Positions 1 through 5,922 of a DNA stretch of 5,949 nt are shown one piece after another; positions within the stretch are counted from its first letter, which is position 1; each line of letters begins with the position of its first letter. Made by a program: the position numbers and the translations under genes. The notes under the pieces are model-generated. The model saw only the letters and a list, made by a program, of their open reading frames with translations, was not told where the DNA came from and made no database searches. The DNA lies in NCBI GenBank assembly GCA_947303825.1, contig CAMYZK010000171.1:1-5949 (forward strand). Direction: 5' to 3'. Source of the stretch: an uncultured Prevotella sp. Lineage in GTDB: Bacteria; Bacteroidota; Bacteroidia; Bacteroidales; Bacteroidaceae.

Positions 1-941
1 CCATCTTCAACGTCAGCGACCGCATCGGCGTTCCCTACGTCTCGATTCCCAAGGAGAAGGTGGTGGGTGTCGTGGAGTGCAACATCCCCGACGAGGCCCG
101 CGCCTTCAAGGACAGCGACCCCGTGACCGAGAAAATAGGCTACCTGACAGCCGAGTTCCTTGTTGACGAGCTGCACAAGGGCCGCATCCCCAAGGAGTTC
201 CTGCCCCTGCAGAGTGGCGTAGGAAGCACCGCCAACGCCATCCTTGGCGCACTGGGCGAGGACAAGCACGTGCCCGACTTCAACATCTACACCGAGGTTA
301 TCCAGAATGCCGTCATCGACATGATGCTCTCTGGCCGTGTTAAGGATGCCAGTGCCTGCTCGCTCACTGTGAGCAACGACTGCCTGATGCAGGTGTACGA
401 CAACATGGACTACATGAAGAACCACCTCACACTGCGCCAGAGTGAGATCTCCAACCACCCCGCCGTCATTCGTCGCCTTGGAGTCATCGCCATCAACACC
501 GCCATCGAGGTTGACATCTATGGCAATGCTAACTCCACTCACATCAGCGGCACAAAGATGATGAACGGCATAGGCGGCTCGGGCGACTTCATACGCAATG
601 CCTACCTCTCCATCTTCACCTGCCCCAGCGTGGCAAAGGGAGGATGCATCAGCAGCGTGGTGCCTTTCGTCACCCACCAGGACTCTTCCGAGCACGATGT
701 GAACATCATCGTGACCGAGCAGGGCGTTGCCGACCTGCGTGGCAAGAGCCCCATGCAGCGTGCTCAGTGCATCATTGAGAACTGTGCACACCCCGACTAC
801 CGTCAGCTGCTGTGGGACTATCTGAAACTGGGTACCGGTGGACACACCCGTCACTGCCTCACGGCTGCCTTCGCCATGCACGACACGCTGGCACGCAAGG
901 GCGACATGCATCTCACCGACTTCTCTGAGTACGTGAAATAG
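1..941 (+). CDS. Acetyl-CoA hydrolase/transferase family protein (succinate or propionate CoA-transferase), 5'-truncated by window edge
   Basis: Class I CoA-transferase that moves CoA between short acyl groups (succinyl-, acetyl- or propionyl-CoA and the free acids) through a glutamyl-CoA thioester; cytoplasmic. The reading frame is open from position 3, so about 312 C-terminal codons are visible of a family length near 500. The GTG at 60 is an internal codon, not a start. Numbering from that GTG, the landmarks fall at the spacing I recall from the Acetobacter enzyme AarC: catalytic Glu79 (in NIYTEV; Glu294 in AarC), Asn132 (SNHP; Asn347), the oxyanion Gly173 in GIGGSGDF (Gly388) and Glu220 in VTEQGVADLRGKSP (Glu435). 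The visible part therefore looks intact and active. In succinate- and propionate-forming Bacteroidales such enzymes link succinyl-CoA to acetate or propionate; which acid is preferred cannot be read here. It ends in TAG and converges on the minus-strand gene ending at 944. Family very sure, substrate unsure. Confidence 0.93.
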   Translation, partial: IFNVSDRIGVPYVSIPKEKVVGVVECNIPDEARAFKDSDPVTEKIGYLTAEFLVDELHKGRIPKEFLPLQSGVGSTANAILGALGEDKHVPDFNIYTEVIQNAVIDMMLSGRVKDASACSLTVSNDCLMQVYDNMDYMKNHLTLRQSEISNHPAVIRRLGVIAINTAIEVDIYGNANSTHISGTKMMNGIGGSGDFIRNAYLSIFTCPSVAKGGCISSVVPFVTHQDSSEHDVNIIVTEQGVADLRGKSPMQRAQCIIENCAHPDYRQLLWDYLKLGTGGHTRHCLTAAFAMHDTLARKGDMHLTDFSEYVK

Positions 942-943
942 CA

Positions 944-3235
944 CTAACGTTTCCACTCTGCTTTCAGTCTATGCAGCATGGTGGTGCTCTCTCCGCACGA
1001 GCCGGTGTGCTGTATATGTATGCCTCCGAAGGGAAGAGGTGCTACGTTGGCCTGGAGGTCTACCTGGTGGGGTAGGGCAGAGTCGGCAGGCTTGGGTGTC
1101 TTGGTCTCCACATGGGCCGACAGCCGTCCGTTGTCATAGCTTATGCCGATGGTGCAGCCAGTGCGGTAGCATGTTGACGATATGGGGGTGGTGATGGGTT
1201 TCACCACCCCGTTTTTATATTCCACCAGCATGAAGTCAACAGCCTTGGCGTGCTTTACTGTACGTTCTATGCGCAGGCCGTAGCCGGTCAGCGTCTTCGT
1301 GTCAAACTTCAGGCAAACGTCCATATACTGCCCCGTGGCCGAGCCGAATCCCTGTCCGGCCGTCTTCGTCGGGTCTACCAGTAGCGTCAGCGTCATGTCG
1401 CCATAGTTGCCGTCGGTGGGGGTGTACATCAGGCGGGCACCGCGTTGTGCCTGCAGCAGACCGTAGCCCACGGCCCCGTTGAAGCCTTCTTTGTATTCCC
1501 ACATGGGGTTGGAACGGTCAAACGACCAAGGGAACTCAGCCGTATCAGCAGGTTTGAAGCCGTCGACAGTCCAATAGCCCGGCAGCACCTGTGACTGCCA
1601 CTGACAGGGGAGATCGTGAAAGTCGGTTTCCAGTCGTTCCGTCTTCTTCTGGTGTTTGATGGCCTTCGATGCATCCACACGGACGGTGTCGCCAGTCAGG
1701 CTACCATGGAGCTTGGGAATCATCAGGGCGCTTAGTCTGTGGCCGTTGTCGGCCTCGGACAGCTTGTATTCAGGGTATGTCAATGCCAACGGATTGGCTT
1801 TGTCTACGCTGACGGGGATATCATCGCGCAACCATATAATCTCGGACTCGTCATAGCGGTCTTGCAAATCAAGGTCGTAGATGAACTGAGCCACACCTTT
1901 CTTTAGTTGAATGGTCGGCATGCGCAGAAATGCCGGTGCAGGCAGAAGACGTGGGTGAACGGTAAGGTAACAGGCTGCCTCACGACCGTCGGGCGTGCTG
2001 GCCATCACGCAGAATAGGGCTGTTTTACCGCTTTCGTTCGTTGGGATTACCTGTACGGAGTCTCTGCCTATGGGCACCAGTGTTGCATATCGCTCACAAT
2101 AGTCTGTTAAACGCCATTTTACCGATTCCGAGTCGCTGCATGCCAGTGTCAAAGGAGCTTCACCGGTGCGCAGCTCTGCCTCGTGGCGGCTGATATTCAA
2201 ATAGGGAATGCCACGCTTAATGAGGCTATCTGCCTGGTGAAGGACAATAGTGTTCTGAGGTTGGCGGATGCCTATCTGATAGGGTTTGCCGTTTAGCGTG
2301 AAGTTCTTCTGATAGCAGCGCAGCCAAGGCTGAGGATAGGCCGTCCATCCGATATATATACTATCTGATGGCGCATGATAACGACAGTCGATGAGCGTGA
2401 CGGGGCCACCCTGTTTGCAGAAATACATCTCGCGATTGCTGCCCTTGACATGGAAGTCGCAGTCGATGAACATGGCACCACGGCTGAAGGTGCTCCAGAA
2501 GGGCTTCTGGCCATAGAGGTCGATGTCGCAATGCCGATAGATGGCGTTGCCGTTGAGGGCATCGTCGGTACACTCGAAGTGGCAGCTGTCGTAAACGCTC
2601 TCGCGGGCACCGTTGAGGGGGTTGAGGTTCAGGCGGCTGACAAACCTGACACGCCTGGCAGTGAGCTGCTTGCCGTGCACATATCCTACATGGGCCTGCG
2701 TGATGGCCTCGCTCCGCTTCTTCCTGCCCAGCGACGGGCGCAGCTCATAGCTGAGGTCTACGTTGCAGTAGTTGCCCAGGGTCATGTTCTCCACCGTAAG
2801 GTGGTCAACATGGAAGTCGAACATGGTGAAATTTCCCACGGCTCCCTGCATCTGTCCGCGCTGAGAGGCCAGCACAACATCTTCTGGACGGTTGCCCAGG
2901 CCTATGAGGGTGAGCTTCTTTGCGTGTATCACCATGCCGAAGGGCTCACGTCCGTTCTCTCCTCTCACCACTTCCGGCACATCCGGATTGTCTACCCAAT
3001 ATACCCACGGACGTATGTATAGCGTAGTGGTGTCTTGCAGGTTTTCGATGGCCTCCTGCAGGTTGTTGAAGACGAATTGCCGTGACTGCACCTCGCTGTC
3101 ATTCAGCGAGCCGTCTATCAGCAGGTGGTACTTGTCTGGCGGTGGTATGTCTGGGGCTCCTGTTCTGCCGGCCACTGCAAGGGCAGTGCCTGCCAGCAGC
3201 AAGATGAGCAGCAGTGGCTTGAGGGTTTGTTTCAT
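944..3235 (-). CDS. Secreted pectin-methylesterase-like beta-helix protein with Ig-like and concanavalin-like C-terminal modules, probably non-catalytic as a CE8 esterase
   Basis: 763 residues. The start is the ATG at 3235, because it opens a classic signal peptide (MKQTL, then LLLILLL, likely cleavage after ALA at residue 20). The frame stays open further upstream, but that stretch overlaps the kinase gene and encodes low-quality sequence. Residues ~36-345 look like a right-handed parallel beta-helix of the pectinesterase/pectate-lyase type: an AIENL..TLYIRPWVYWVDNPD opening, LTLIGLGNRPEDVV, then repeated short strands with C/N ladders. TDDALNGNAIYRHCDI (223-238) lines up with the CE8 QDTL...YYRNCYI segment, but the second CE8 Asp (DFIFG) is replaced by PFWSTFSRG (245-253) and no LGRPW is seen. 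Residues ~350-427 and ~435-520 look like Ig-like modules (YKLSEADNGHRL near 490-501). Residues ~540-763 resemble a jelly-roll carbohydrate-binding or LamG-like domain (GGIHIQHTGSCGESTTMLHRLKAEW). Possible role: binding or modifying plant or host glycan at the cell surface; this is inference. It sits 14 bp downstream of the kinase gene, apparently in the same operon. Confidence 0.8.
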   Translation of the reverse strand: MKQTLKPLLLILLLAGTALAVAGRTGAPDIPPPDKYHLLIDGSLNDSEVQSRQFVFNNLQEAIENLQDTTTLYIRPWVYWVDNPDVPEVVRGENGREPFGMVIHAKKLTLIGLGNRPEDVVLASQRGQMQGAVGNFTMFDFHVDHLTVENMTLGNYCNVDLSYELRPSLGRKKRSEAITQAHVGYVHGKQLTARRVRFVSRLNLNPLNGARESVYDSCHFECTDDALNGNAIYRHCDIDLYGQKPFWSTFSRGAMFIDCDFHVKGSNREMYFCKQGGPVTLIDCRYHAPSDSIYIGWTAYPQPWLRCYQKNFTLNGKPYQIGIRQPQNTIVLHQADSLIKRGIPYLNISRHEAELRTGEAPLTLACSDSESVKWRLTDYCERYATLVPIGRDSVQVIPTNESGKTALFCVMASTPDGREAACYLTVHPRLLPAPAFLRMPTIQLKKGVAQFIYDLDLQDRYDESEIIWLRDDIPVSVDKANPLALTYPEYKLSEADNGHRLSALMIPKLHGSLTGDTVRVDASKAIKHQKKTERLETDFHDLPCQWQSQVLPGYWTVDGFKPADTAEFPWSFDRSNPMWEYKEGFNGAVGYGLLQAQRGARLMYTPTDGNYGDMTLTLLVDPTKTAGQGFGSATGQYMDVCLKFDTKTLTGYGLRIERTVKHAKAVDFMLVEYKNGVVKPITTPISSTCYRTGCTIGISYDNGRLSAHVETKTPKPADSALPHQVDLQANVAPLPFGGIHIQHTGSCGESTTMLHRLKAEWKR

Positions 3236-3249
3236 GCAAGGGGCTGTCT

Positions 3250-4383
3250 TTATCGGTGTAATTCTATTCTGAACGTTGTGCCACGGCCCACTTCGCTCTG
3301 CTTCACATAGATGTGTCCTTTGTGGTATTCCTCCACTATGCGCTTGGCAAGCGACAGACCCAGGCCCCAGCCTCGTTTCTTGGTGGTGAAGCCAGGCCTG
3401 AACACGTTTTTCACGTTCTTCTTGCGTATGCCTTTCCCGGTGTCTACCACCTCTACAGCCACGGTGTCGTCTTCCTCCAGCAGCCAGAGGTCTATCTTTC
3501 CTGGCTGTCCCTCCATGGCGTCGACGGCATTCTTGCACAGGTTCTCTATGACCCACTCGAAGAGCGAGGCATTGATTTTCACGATGACATCGTTGGCGGG
3601 GTAGTGACCTCTTATGGTCACCTTCTGCGAGGTACGCTTGTCCATGTAGGCAATGACATGGTCGAGCACTTCCTTCATCGATGTGTCTACCGGTTCGGGC
3701 AGCGAGCCTATCTTTGAGAATCGCTCTGCAATACGCTCCAGGCGCTTCACGTCCTGTTCCATCTCAGGTATCAGCTCGTCGTCGGGATAGCTCTCCTTCA
3801 GCATCTCCGTCCACGCCATAAGGCTGGAGATGGGGGTGCCCAGCTGGTGGGCCGTCTCCTTCGACAGTCCCACCCACACCTTGTTCTGCTCAGCCCGTTT
3901 CGACGACAGCAGTGCGAAGATGGCCACCACGACGAAGATCATCACTATGCCGAGCTGCCAATAGGGATACTGTGTGAGGCGCTTCAGCAGTGTCGACTCG
4001 TCGTAGCACACCAGCTGATAGTCGCCTTCGCCCAGGTCTATGCGTATGGTGTCGCCGGCCTGCCGCATCTGCTGGGCGTATGCTCTGACTGCCGTCGAGT
4101 CGGCTATGTTGCGGTAGTCGGCAACGGTGCCGTCGGGATAGGTCACTACCACGGGTATCGTGGTGTTGCCTTGTATGAATTCCAATGCCAGCGTCAGCCC
4201 AGCCTCATCTTCGGCCTGGTTGATGTATTTCATGGCCTTTGCCCAAAGGTCCATCTTTGAACGCTCTTCCTGCTTGAGGTCATCGACAAGGCGGTGACTG
4301 AAAAACAGCGATGCGGCTGCAATAGTCACTGCGGCGATGACGAGGATGATCTTCACCTGTCTTATTCTGTCGGTCCACTGCAT
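3250..4383 (-). CDS. Membrane-bound sensor histidine kinase (HisKA-like / HATPase_c)
   Basis: 377 residues; autophosphorylates on His in response to a periplasmic signal and passes phosphate to a response regulator that is not in this window. Order: TM1 ~11-29; periplasmic sensor ~30-142 with no family I recognise; TM2 ~143-160; a very short linker without HAMP or PAS; H-box KETAHQLGTPISSL with His179; DHp helices to ~228; N-box NLCKNAVDAM (Asn285); G1 DTGKGI (314-319); F-box VFRPGFTTK (328-335); G2 GWGLGL (338-343); ending RGTTFRIELHR. All ATP-binding motifs are intact. The residue after His is Gln rather than the usual Glu/Asp, while Thr183 at +4 is kept. The start is ATG 4383, just before TM1; no Shine-Dalgarno is seen. 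The 74 nt of mRNA before the start contain no G and are mostly heptad repeat. No TAnnTTTG promoter was seen in the 217-bp spacer upstream, so it may be cotranscribed with the gene ending at 4601. The next gene starts 14 bp after its TAA stop. Confidence 0.95.
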   Translation of the reverse strand: MQWTDRIRQVKIILVIAAVTIAAASLFFSHRLVDDLKQEERSKMDLWAKAMKYINQAEDEAGLTLALEFIQGNTTIPVVVTYPDGTVADYRNIADSTAVRAYAQQMRQAGDTIRIDLGEGDYQLVCYDESTLLKRLTQYPYWQLGIVMIFVVVAIFALLSSKRAEQNKVWVGLSKETAHQLGTPISSLMAWTEMLKESYPDDELIPEMEQDVKRLERIAERFSKIGSLPEPVDTSMKEVLDHVIAYMDKRTSQKVTIRGHYPANDVIVKINASLFEWVIENLCKNAVDAMEGQPGKIDLWLLEEDDTVAVEVVDTGKGIRKKNVKNVFRPGFTTKKRGWGLGLSLAKRIVEEYHKGHIYVKQSEVGRGTTFRIELHR

Positions 4384-4396
4384 GGAAGAGGTGGGA

Positions 4397-4450
4397 GAGT
4401 TAAGAGTTGAGAGTTAAGAGTTAAGAGTTGAGAGTTAAGAGTTGAGAGTT
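4397..4450. repeat. Tandem 7-bp repeat GAGTTRA, 7.7 copies
   Basis: Seven complete heptads in the order GAGTTAA, GAGTTGA, GAGTTAA, GAGTTAA, GAGTTGA, GAGTTAA, GAGTTGA, then GAGTT. The first six form two identical 21-bp blocks (4397-4417 and 4418-4438). The array begins 14 bp upstream of the histidine kinase start codon. Because 7 is not a multiple of 3, it places stop codons in all three frames on both strands. A related array lies at 5921-5949. Confidence 0.9.
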
Positions 4451-4471
4451 TGAAGTTCCTAAAGTTTTTCT

Positions 4472-4541
4472 ATCTGTTAAATCCGCCGCTTGCGGCATAA
4501 TCCTTACTAGAAAAATCTGTGTCATCTGCTAAATCTGTGGT
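4472..4541. repeat. Two blocks of 9-bp phased ATCTGnnnn repeats around a GC palindrome
   Basis: The first block has two units, ATCTGTTAA and ATCCGCCGC (4472-4489). The second has three, ATCTGTGTC, ATCTGCTAA and ATCTGTGGT (4515-4541). ATCTGYTAAATCYG recurs at 4472 and 4524 with two mismatches in 14. Each unit keeps the ATCYG core at exact 9-bp spacing. From memory, similar ATCTGTG/ATCCGTG strings are scattered through spacers of Bacteroides and Prevotella genomes; I could not check this. No ORF or RNA gene is evident here. Confidence 0.6.
4485..4496. repeat. Short GC palindrome GCCGC-TT-GCGGC
   Basis: A perfect 5-bp inverted repeat with a 2-nt centre (equivalently a 4-bp stem with a CTTG/CAAG loop). 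It is G+C-only in an AT-rich spacer and continues the last unit of the first 9-bp block. No T-run follows on either strand, so it does not look like an intrinsic terminator. Confidence 0.5.
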
Positions 4542-4558
4542 CGTTTTCTTACTTTCGG

Positions 4559-4576
4559 AAGTTGAATAAGCAACTT
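4559..4576 (-). other. Inverted repeat just 3' of the exported-protein gene
   Basis: AAGTTG and CAACTT form a perfect 6-bp stem around a 6-nt loop, 24 nt after the TAA stop of the minus-strand gene. It could be a weak 3' stem-loop of that message. No U-tract follows, so termination here is doubtful, and read-through into the kinase gene remains plausible. Confidence 0.3.
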
Positions 4577-4600
4577 GTCCATGTGCAGCCAATATGTCTG

Positions 4601-5107
4601 TTAGTATTCTCTGAGTATATCCTCGTGTCGTTTCTTGCGCTTGGCAGCACTGCTGCCGCTACGCCACTTCTTTGGTATGAGGTAACCCAGCAGTCCGAAG
4701 AGGTTGCCGTTGGGCTTGGCAGCCATCAGCTGTGCCTCAGTGAGCTGAATACGCAGGCGTCGGTTAAGCTCGCGCAGGCGGTCGTCTTCTATCTTTCCCT
4801 TGCCGAAGACCACTACCTCTTTTAAATTGAGCAGTTTGGAAATGATGTATACGGTGTCTCCGCTCAGTTCTTCCAGTCTGACAAGGCGGCTTTCATAGTT
4901 GACGTGCGACACGAGCATAGTGCCGATGCTGTCGGGCACGGAGAAGTGTCCCAGCGAGTCGGTCTTTACCGTGCTGCCGTTGCCCTGCACGTTGGCACCG
5001 GCAACGGGGAGCATGGTCTCCACGTCGGCCACCACTAGCTCGTGCTGCGCCGAGACTTTCAGCGTGCCGGCTATGAAAAAACACAGTAAGGGCCATAAGG
5101 CTTTCAT
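4601..5107 (-). CDS. Small exported protein with CarboxypepD_reg-like (carboxypeptidase regulatory-like) domain
   Basis: 168 residues. The start is ATG 5107 (MKALWPLLCFFIAG), giving a signal peptide with likely cleavage after VSA at residue 20. An in-frame ATG at 5149 is rejected because it lies upstream of the promoter at 5114-5145 and would put extra hydrophobic residues before the signal peptide. Residues ~23-92 form a transthyretin-like beta-sandwich of the CarboxypepD_reg type: VVADVETMLPVAGANVQ, then GSTVKTDSLGHFSV, then a strand ending VNYES. The LNLKEVVVFGKG that follows is the linker that, in SusC/TonB-dependent receptors, leads into the plug; here no receptor follows. The tail (~105-168) is charged and helical, with a basic stretch KRKKR near 157-160. 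It is probably a periplasmic or outer-membrane-associated stand-alone protein of unknown function, common in Bacteroidetes. It lies upstream of the kinase on the same strand, separated by the repeat spacer. Confidence 0.85.
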   Translation of the reverse strand: MKALWPLLCFFIAGTLKVSAQHELVVADVETMLPVAGANVQGNGSTVKTDSLGHFSVPDSIGTMLVSHVNYESRLVRLEELSGDTVYIISKLLNLKEVVVFGKGKIEDDRLRELNRRLRIQLTEAQLMAAKPNGNLFGLLGYLIPKKWRSGSSAAKRKKRHEDILREY

Positions 5108-5113
5108 CAATTG

Positions 5114-5145
5114 CAAAAGTAGAAAGAAAAGACGGTATAGACAAA
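5114..5145 (-). promoter_or_regulatory. Bacteroidales-type promoter (TTTG - 20 bp - TACTTTTG) for the exported-protein gene
   Basis: On the minus strand TTTG (5145-5142) is followed after 20 bp by TACTTTTG (5121-5114), matching the Bacteroides consensus of a -33 TTTG and a -7 TAnnTTTG. Initiation would fall near 5110, two or three bases before the ATG at 5107, so the transcript would be nearly leaderless. The placement decides the start codon in favour of 5107. Confidence 0.7.
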
Positions 5146-5441
5146 TCATTTATAACTTTTTAGGGCTTTTCTACTTGCATTTACGTTTCTGTCATTCATA
5201 TTTTATTTCTCATTGTTGGAATAAAATCTTTTTTCTTTTAAAACATATTACTACAAATTGTTCAAAAATAAAATACCGTGCATCCAATTCGTTTAATTAG
5301 TGAAATTCGTGCTTGCTATAAAACATGCGAATGTTGAGTTGCATCCGATGTCGAAGGCATCAGACAATGGTTCTTGCTTCCTTTGGTGGCTGTTTCTAGC
5401 TTTTTAACATATTGTTTGGCTCTGTTTTTCAGAATTATTTG
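5146..5441. other. AT-rich divergent intergenic region without a gene
   Basis: This lies between two divergent promoters. It is strongly AT-rich (especially 5150-5300), with stops in all frames and no credible ORF, tRNA or terminator. The only structure I can support is the 9-bp array at 5286-5312. The stretch 5313-5400 is less AT-rich and has a few short imperfect inverted repeats, none convincing. Confidence 0.6.
5286..5312. repeat. Three tandem 9-bp units AATTCGTTT / AATTAGTGA / AATTCGTGC
   Basis: Three consecutive nonamers share AATTnGT at exact 9-bp spacing. Period and design (an AT-rich start, then GTG-like end) match the ATCTGnnnn blocks at 4472-4541, although the core differs. It lies in the dut / exported-protein divergent spacer, outside both promoters. 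Confidence 0.6.
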
Positions 5442-5449
5442 TAACTTTG
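5442..5449 (+). promoter_or_regulatory. Probable -7 promoter element (TAACTTTG) of dut
   Basis: TAACTTTG matches the Bacteroides TAnnTTTG -7 element. The best upstream TTTG (5415-5418) lies 23 bp away, a little further than the usual ~20, so the -33 match is only fair. Initiation near 5453 would give a leader of about 35 nt that is A-rich just before the ATG at 5488. Confidence 0.55.
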
Positions 5450-5487
5450 CACCGATTTGTGCGTACATCTTAAAAAAAGTTGAAAAG

Positions 5488-5922
5488 ATGAAGGTTAAAA
5501 TAGTGAACCATAGCCACCACAAGCTGCCGGAATATGCTACCGTGCAGAGTGCCGGCATGGATCTGAGGGCAAACATTAGCGAGTCAATAGTGCTGAGTCC
5601 CATGGAGCGCAAGCTTATTCCTACAGGCCTGTTCATAGCACTGCCACCAGGCTATGAGGCACAGGTGAGGCCGCGTAGCGGGCTGGCCCTGAAGCAGGGC
5701 ATCACTGTGCTCAACTCGCCCGGCACCATCGATGCCGACTATCGCGGGGAGGTGGGAGTGCTGCTCATAAACCTTTCTCTGCAAGACTTCACCGTAAACG
5801 ACGGGGAGCGCATAGCACAGATGGTGATAGCACGCCACGAGCAGGCCGAACTGGTGGAGGTCGAGGAGCTGGATACCACTGAGCGTGGCGCAGGAGGCTA
5901 CGGACATACAGGGGTAAAATAG
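5488..5922 (+). CDS. dut: Deoxyuridine 5'-triphosphate nucleotidohydrolase (dUTPase), trimeric
   Basis: 144 residues, the usual length of a bacterial trimeric dUTPase. It hydrolyses dUTP to dUMP and pyrophosphate in the cytoplasm, keeping uracil out of DNA and supplying dUMP for thymidylate synthesis. All five motifs are present: I AGMDLRA (22-28); [14 protein letters not shown] (61-72); [13 protein letters not shown] (79-88), with the catalytic Asp82 and the uracil-pocket Tyr85; [10 protein letters not shown] (106-113); [11 protein letters not shown] (133-142), in which Tyr138 and His140 replace the more common Phe and Ser. The start is ATG 5488, preceded by an A-rich stretch (taaaaaaagttgaaaag) rather than a Shine-Dalgarno. 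The open frame extends upstream to 5374, but it crosses the promoter and does not resemble dUTPase. A heptad-repeat array begins within the TAG stop. Confidence 0.97.
   Translation: MKVKIVNHSHHKLPEYATVQSAGMDLRANISESIVLSPMERKLIPTGLFIALPPGYEAQVRPRSGLALKQGITVLNSPGTIDADYRGEVGVLLINLSLQDFTVNDGERIAQMVIARHEQAELVEVEELDTTERGAGGYGHTGVK

Noticed and set aside
60..62. GTG as start of the CoA-transferase
   Set aside because: The frame is open back to the window edge with family-like sequence (NVSDRIGVPYVSIPKEK), and about 190 residues are missing relative to family length.
2375..3022. Plus-strand 215-codon open frame antisense to the beta-helix gene
   Set aside because: Repetitive Val/Ala/Glu-rich translation typical of the complement of biased codons; no motif, no promoter, and the opposite strand encodes a coherent secreted protein.
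3236..3556. 107-codon N-terminal extension of the beta-helix frame
   Set aside because: It lies inside the kinase gene, is Arg/His/Gly-rich without motifs, and would bury the clear signal peptide starting at 3235.
3313..4260. Plus-strand open frames within the kinase region (3313-3717 and 3847-4260)
   Set aside because: Shadows of the kinase, which has every expected motif on the minus strand.
4485..4496. GC palindrome as an intrinsic terminator
   Set aside because: The stem is only 5 bp and no T-run follows on either strand.
4397..4541. A CRISPR array
   Set aside because: Units of 7 and 9 bp are contiguous, without repeat-length units or unique spacers, and no cas genes are near.
5342..5362. 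Hairpin GATG...CATC upstream of dut
   Set aside because: Only four paired bases with a long loop; expected by chance.
5316..5907. Minus-strand frames opposite dut and its leader
   Set aside because: No recognisable motifs; they overlap a complete dUTPase on the plus strand.
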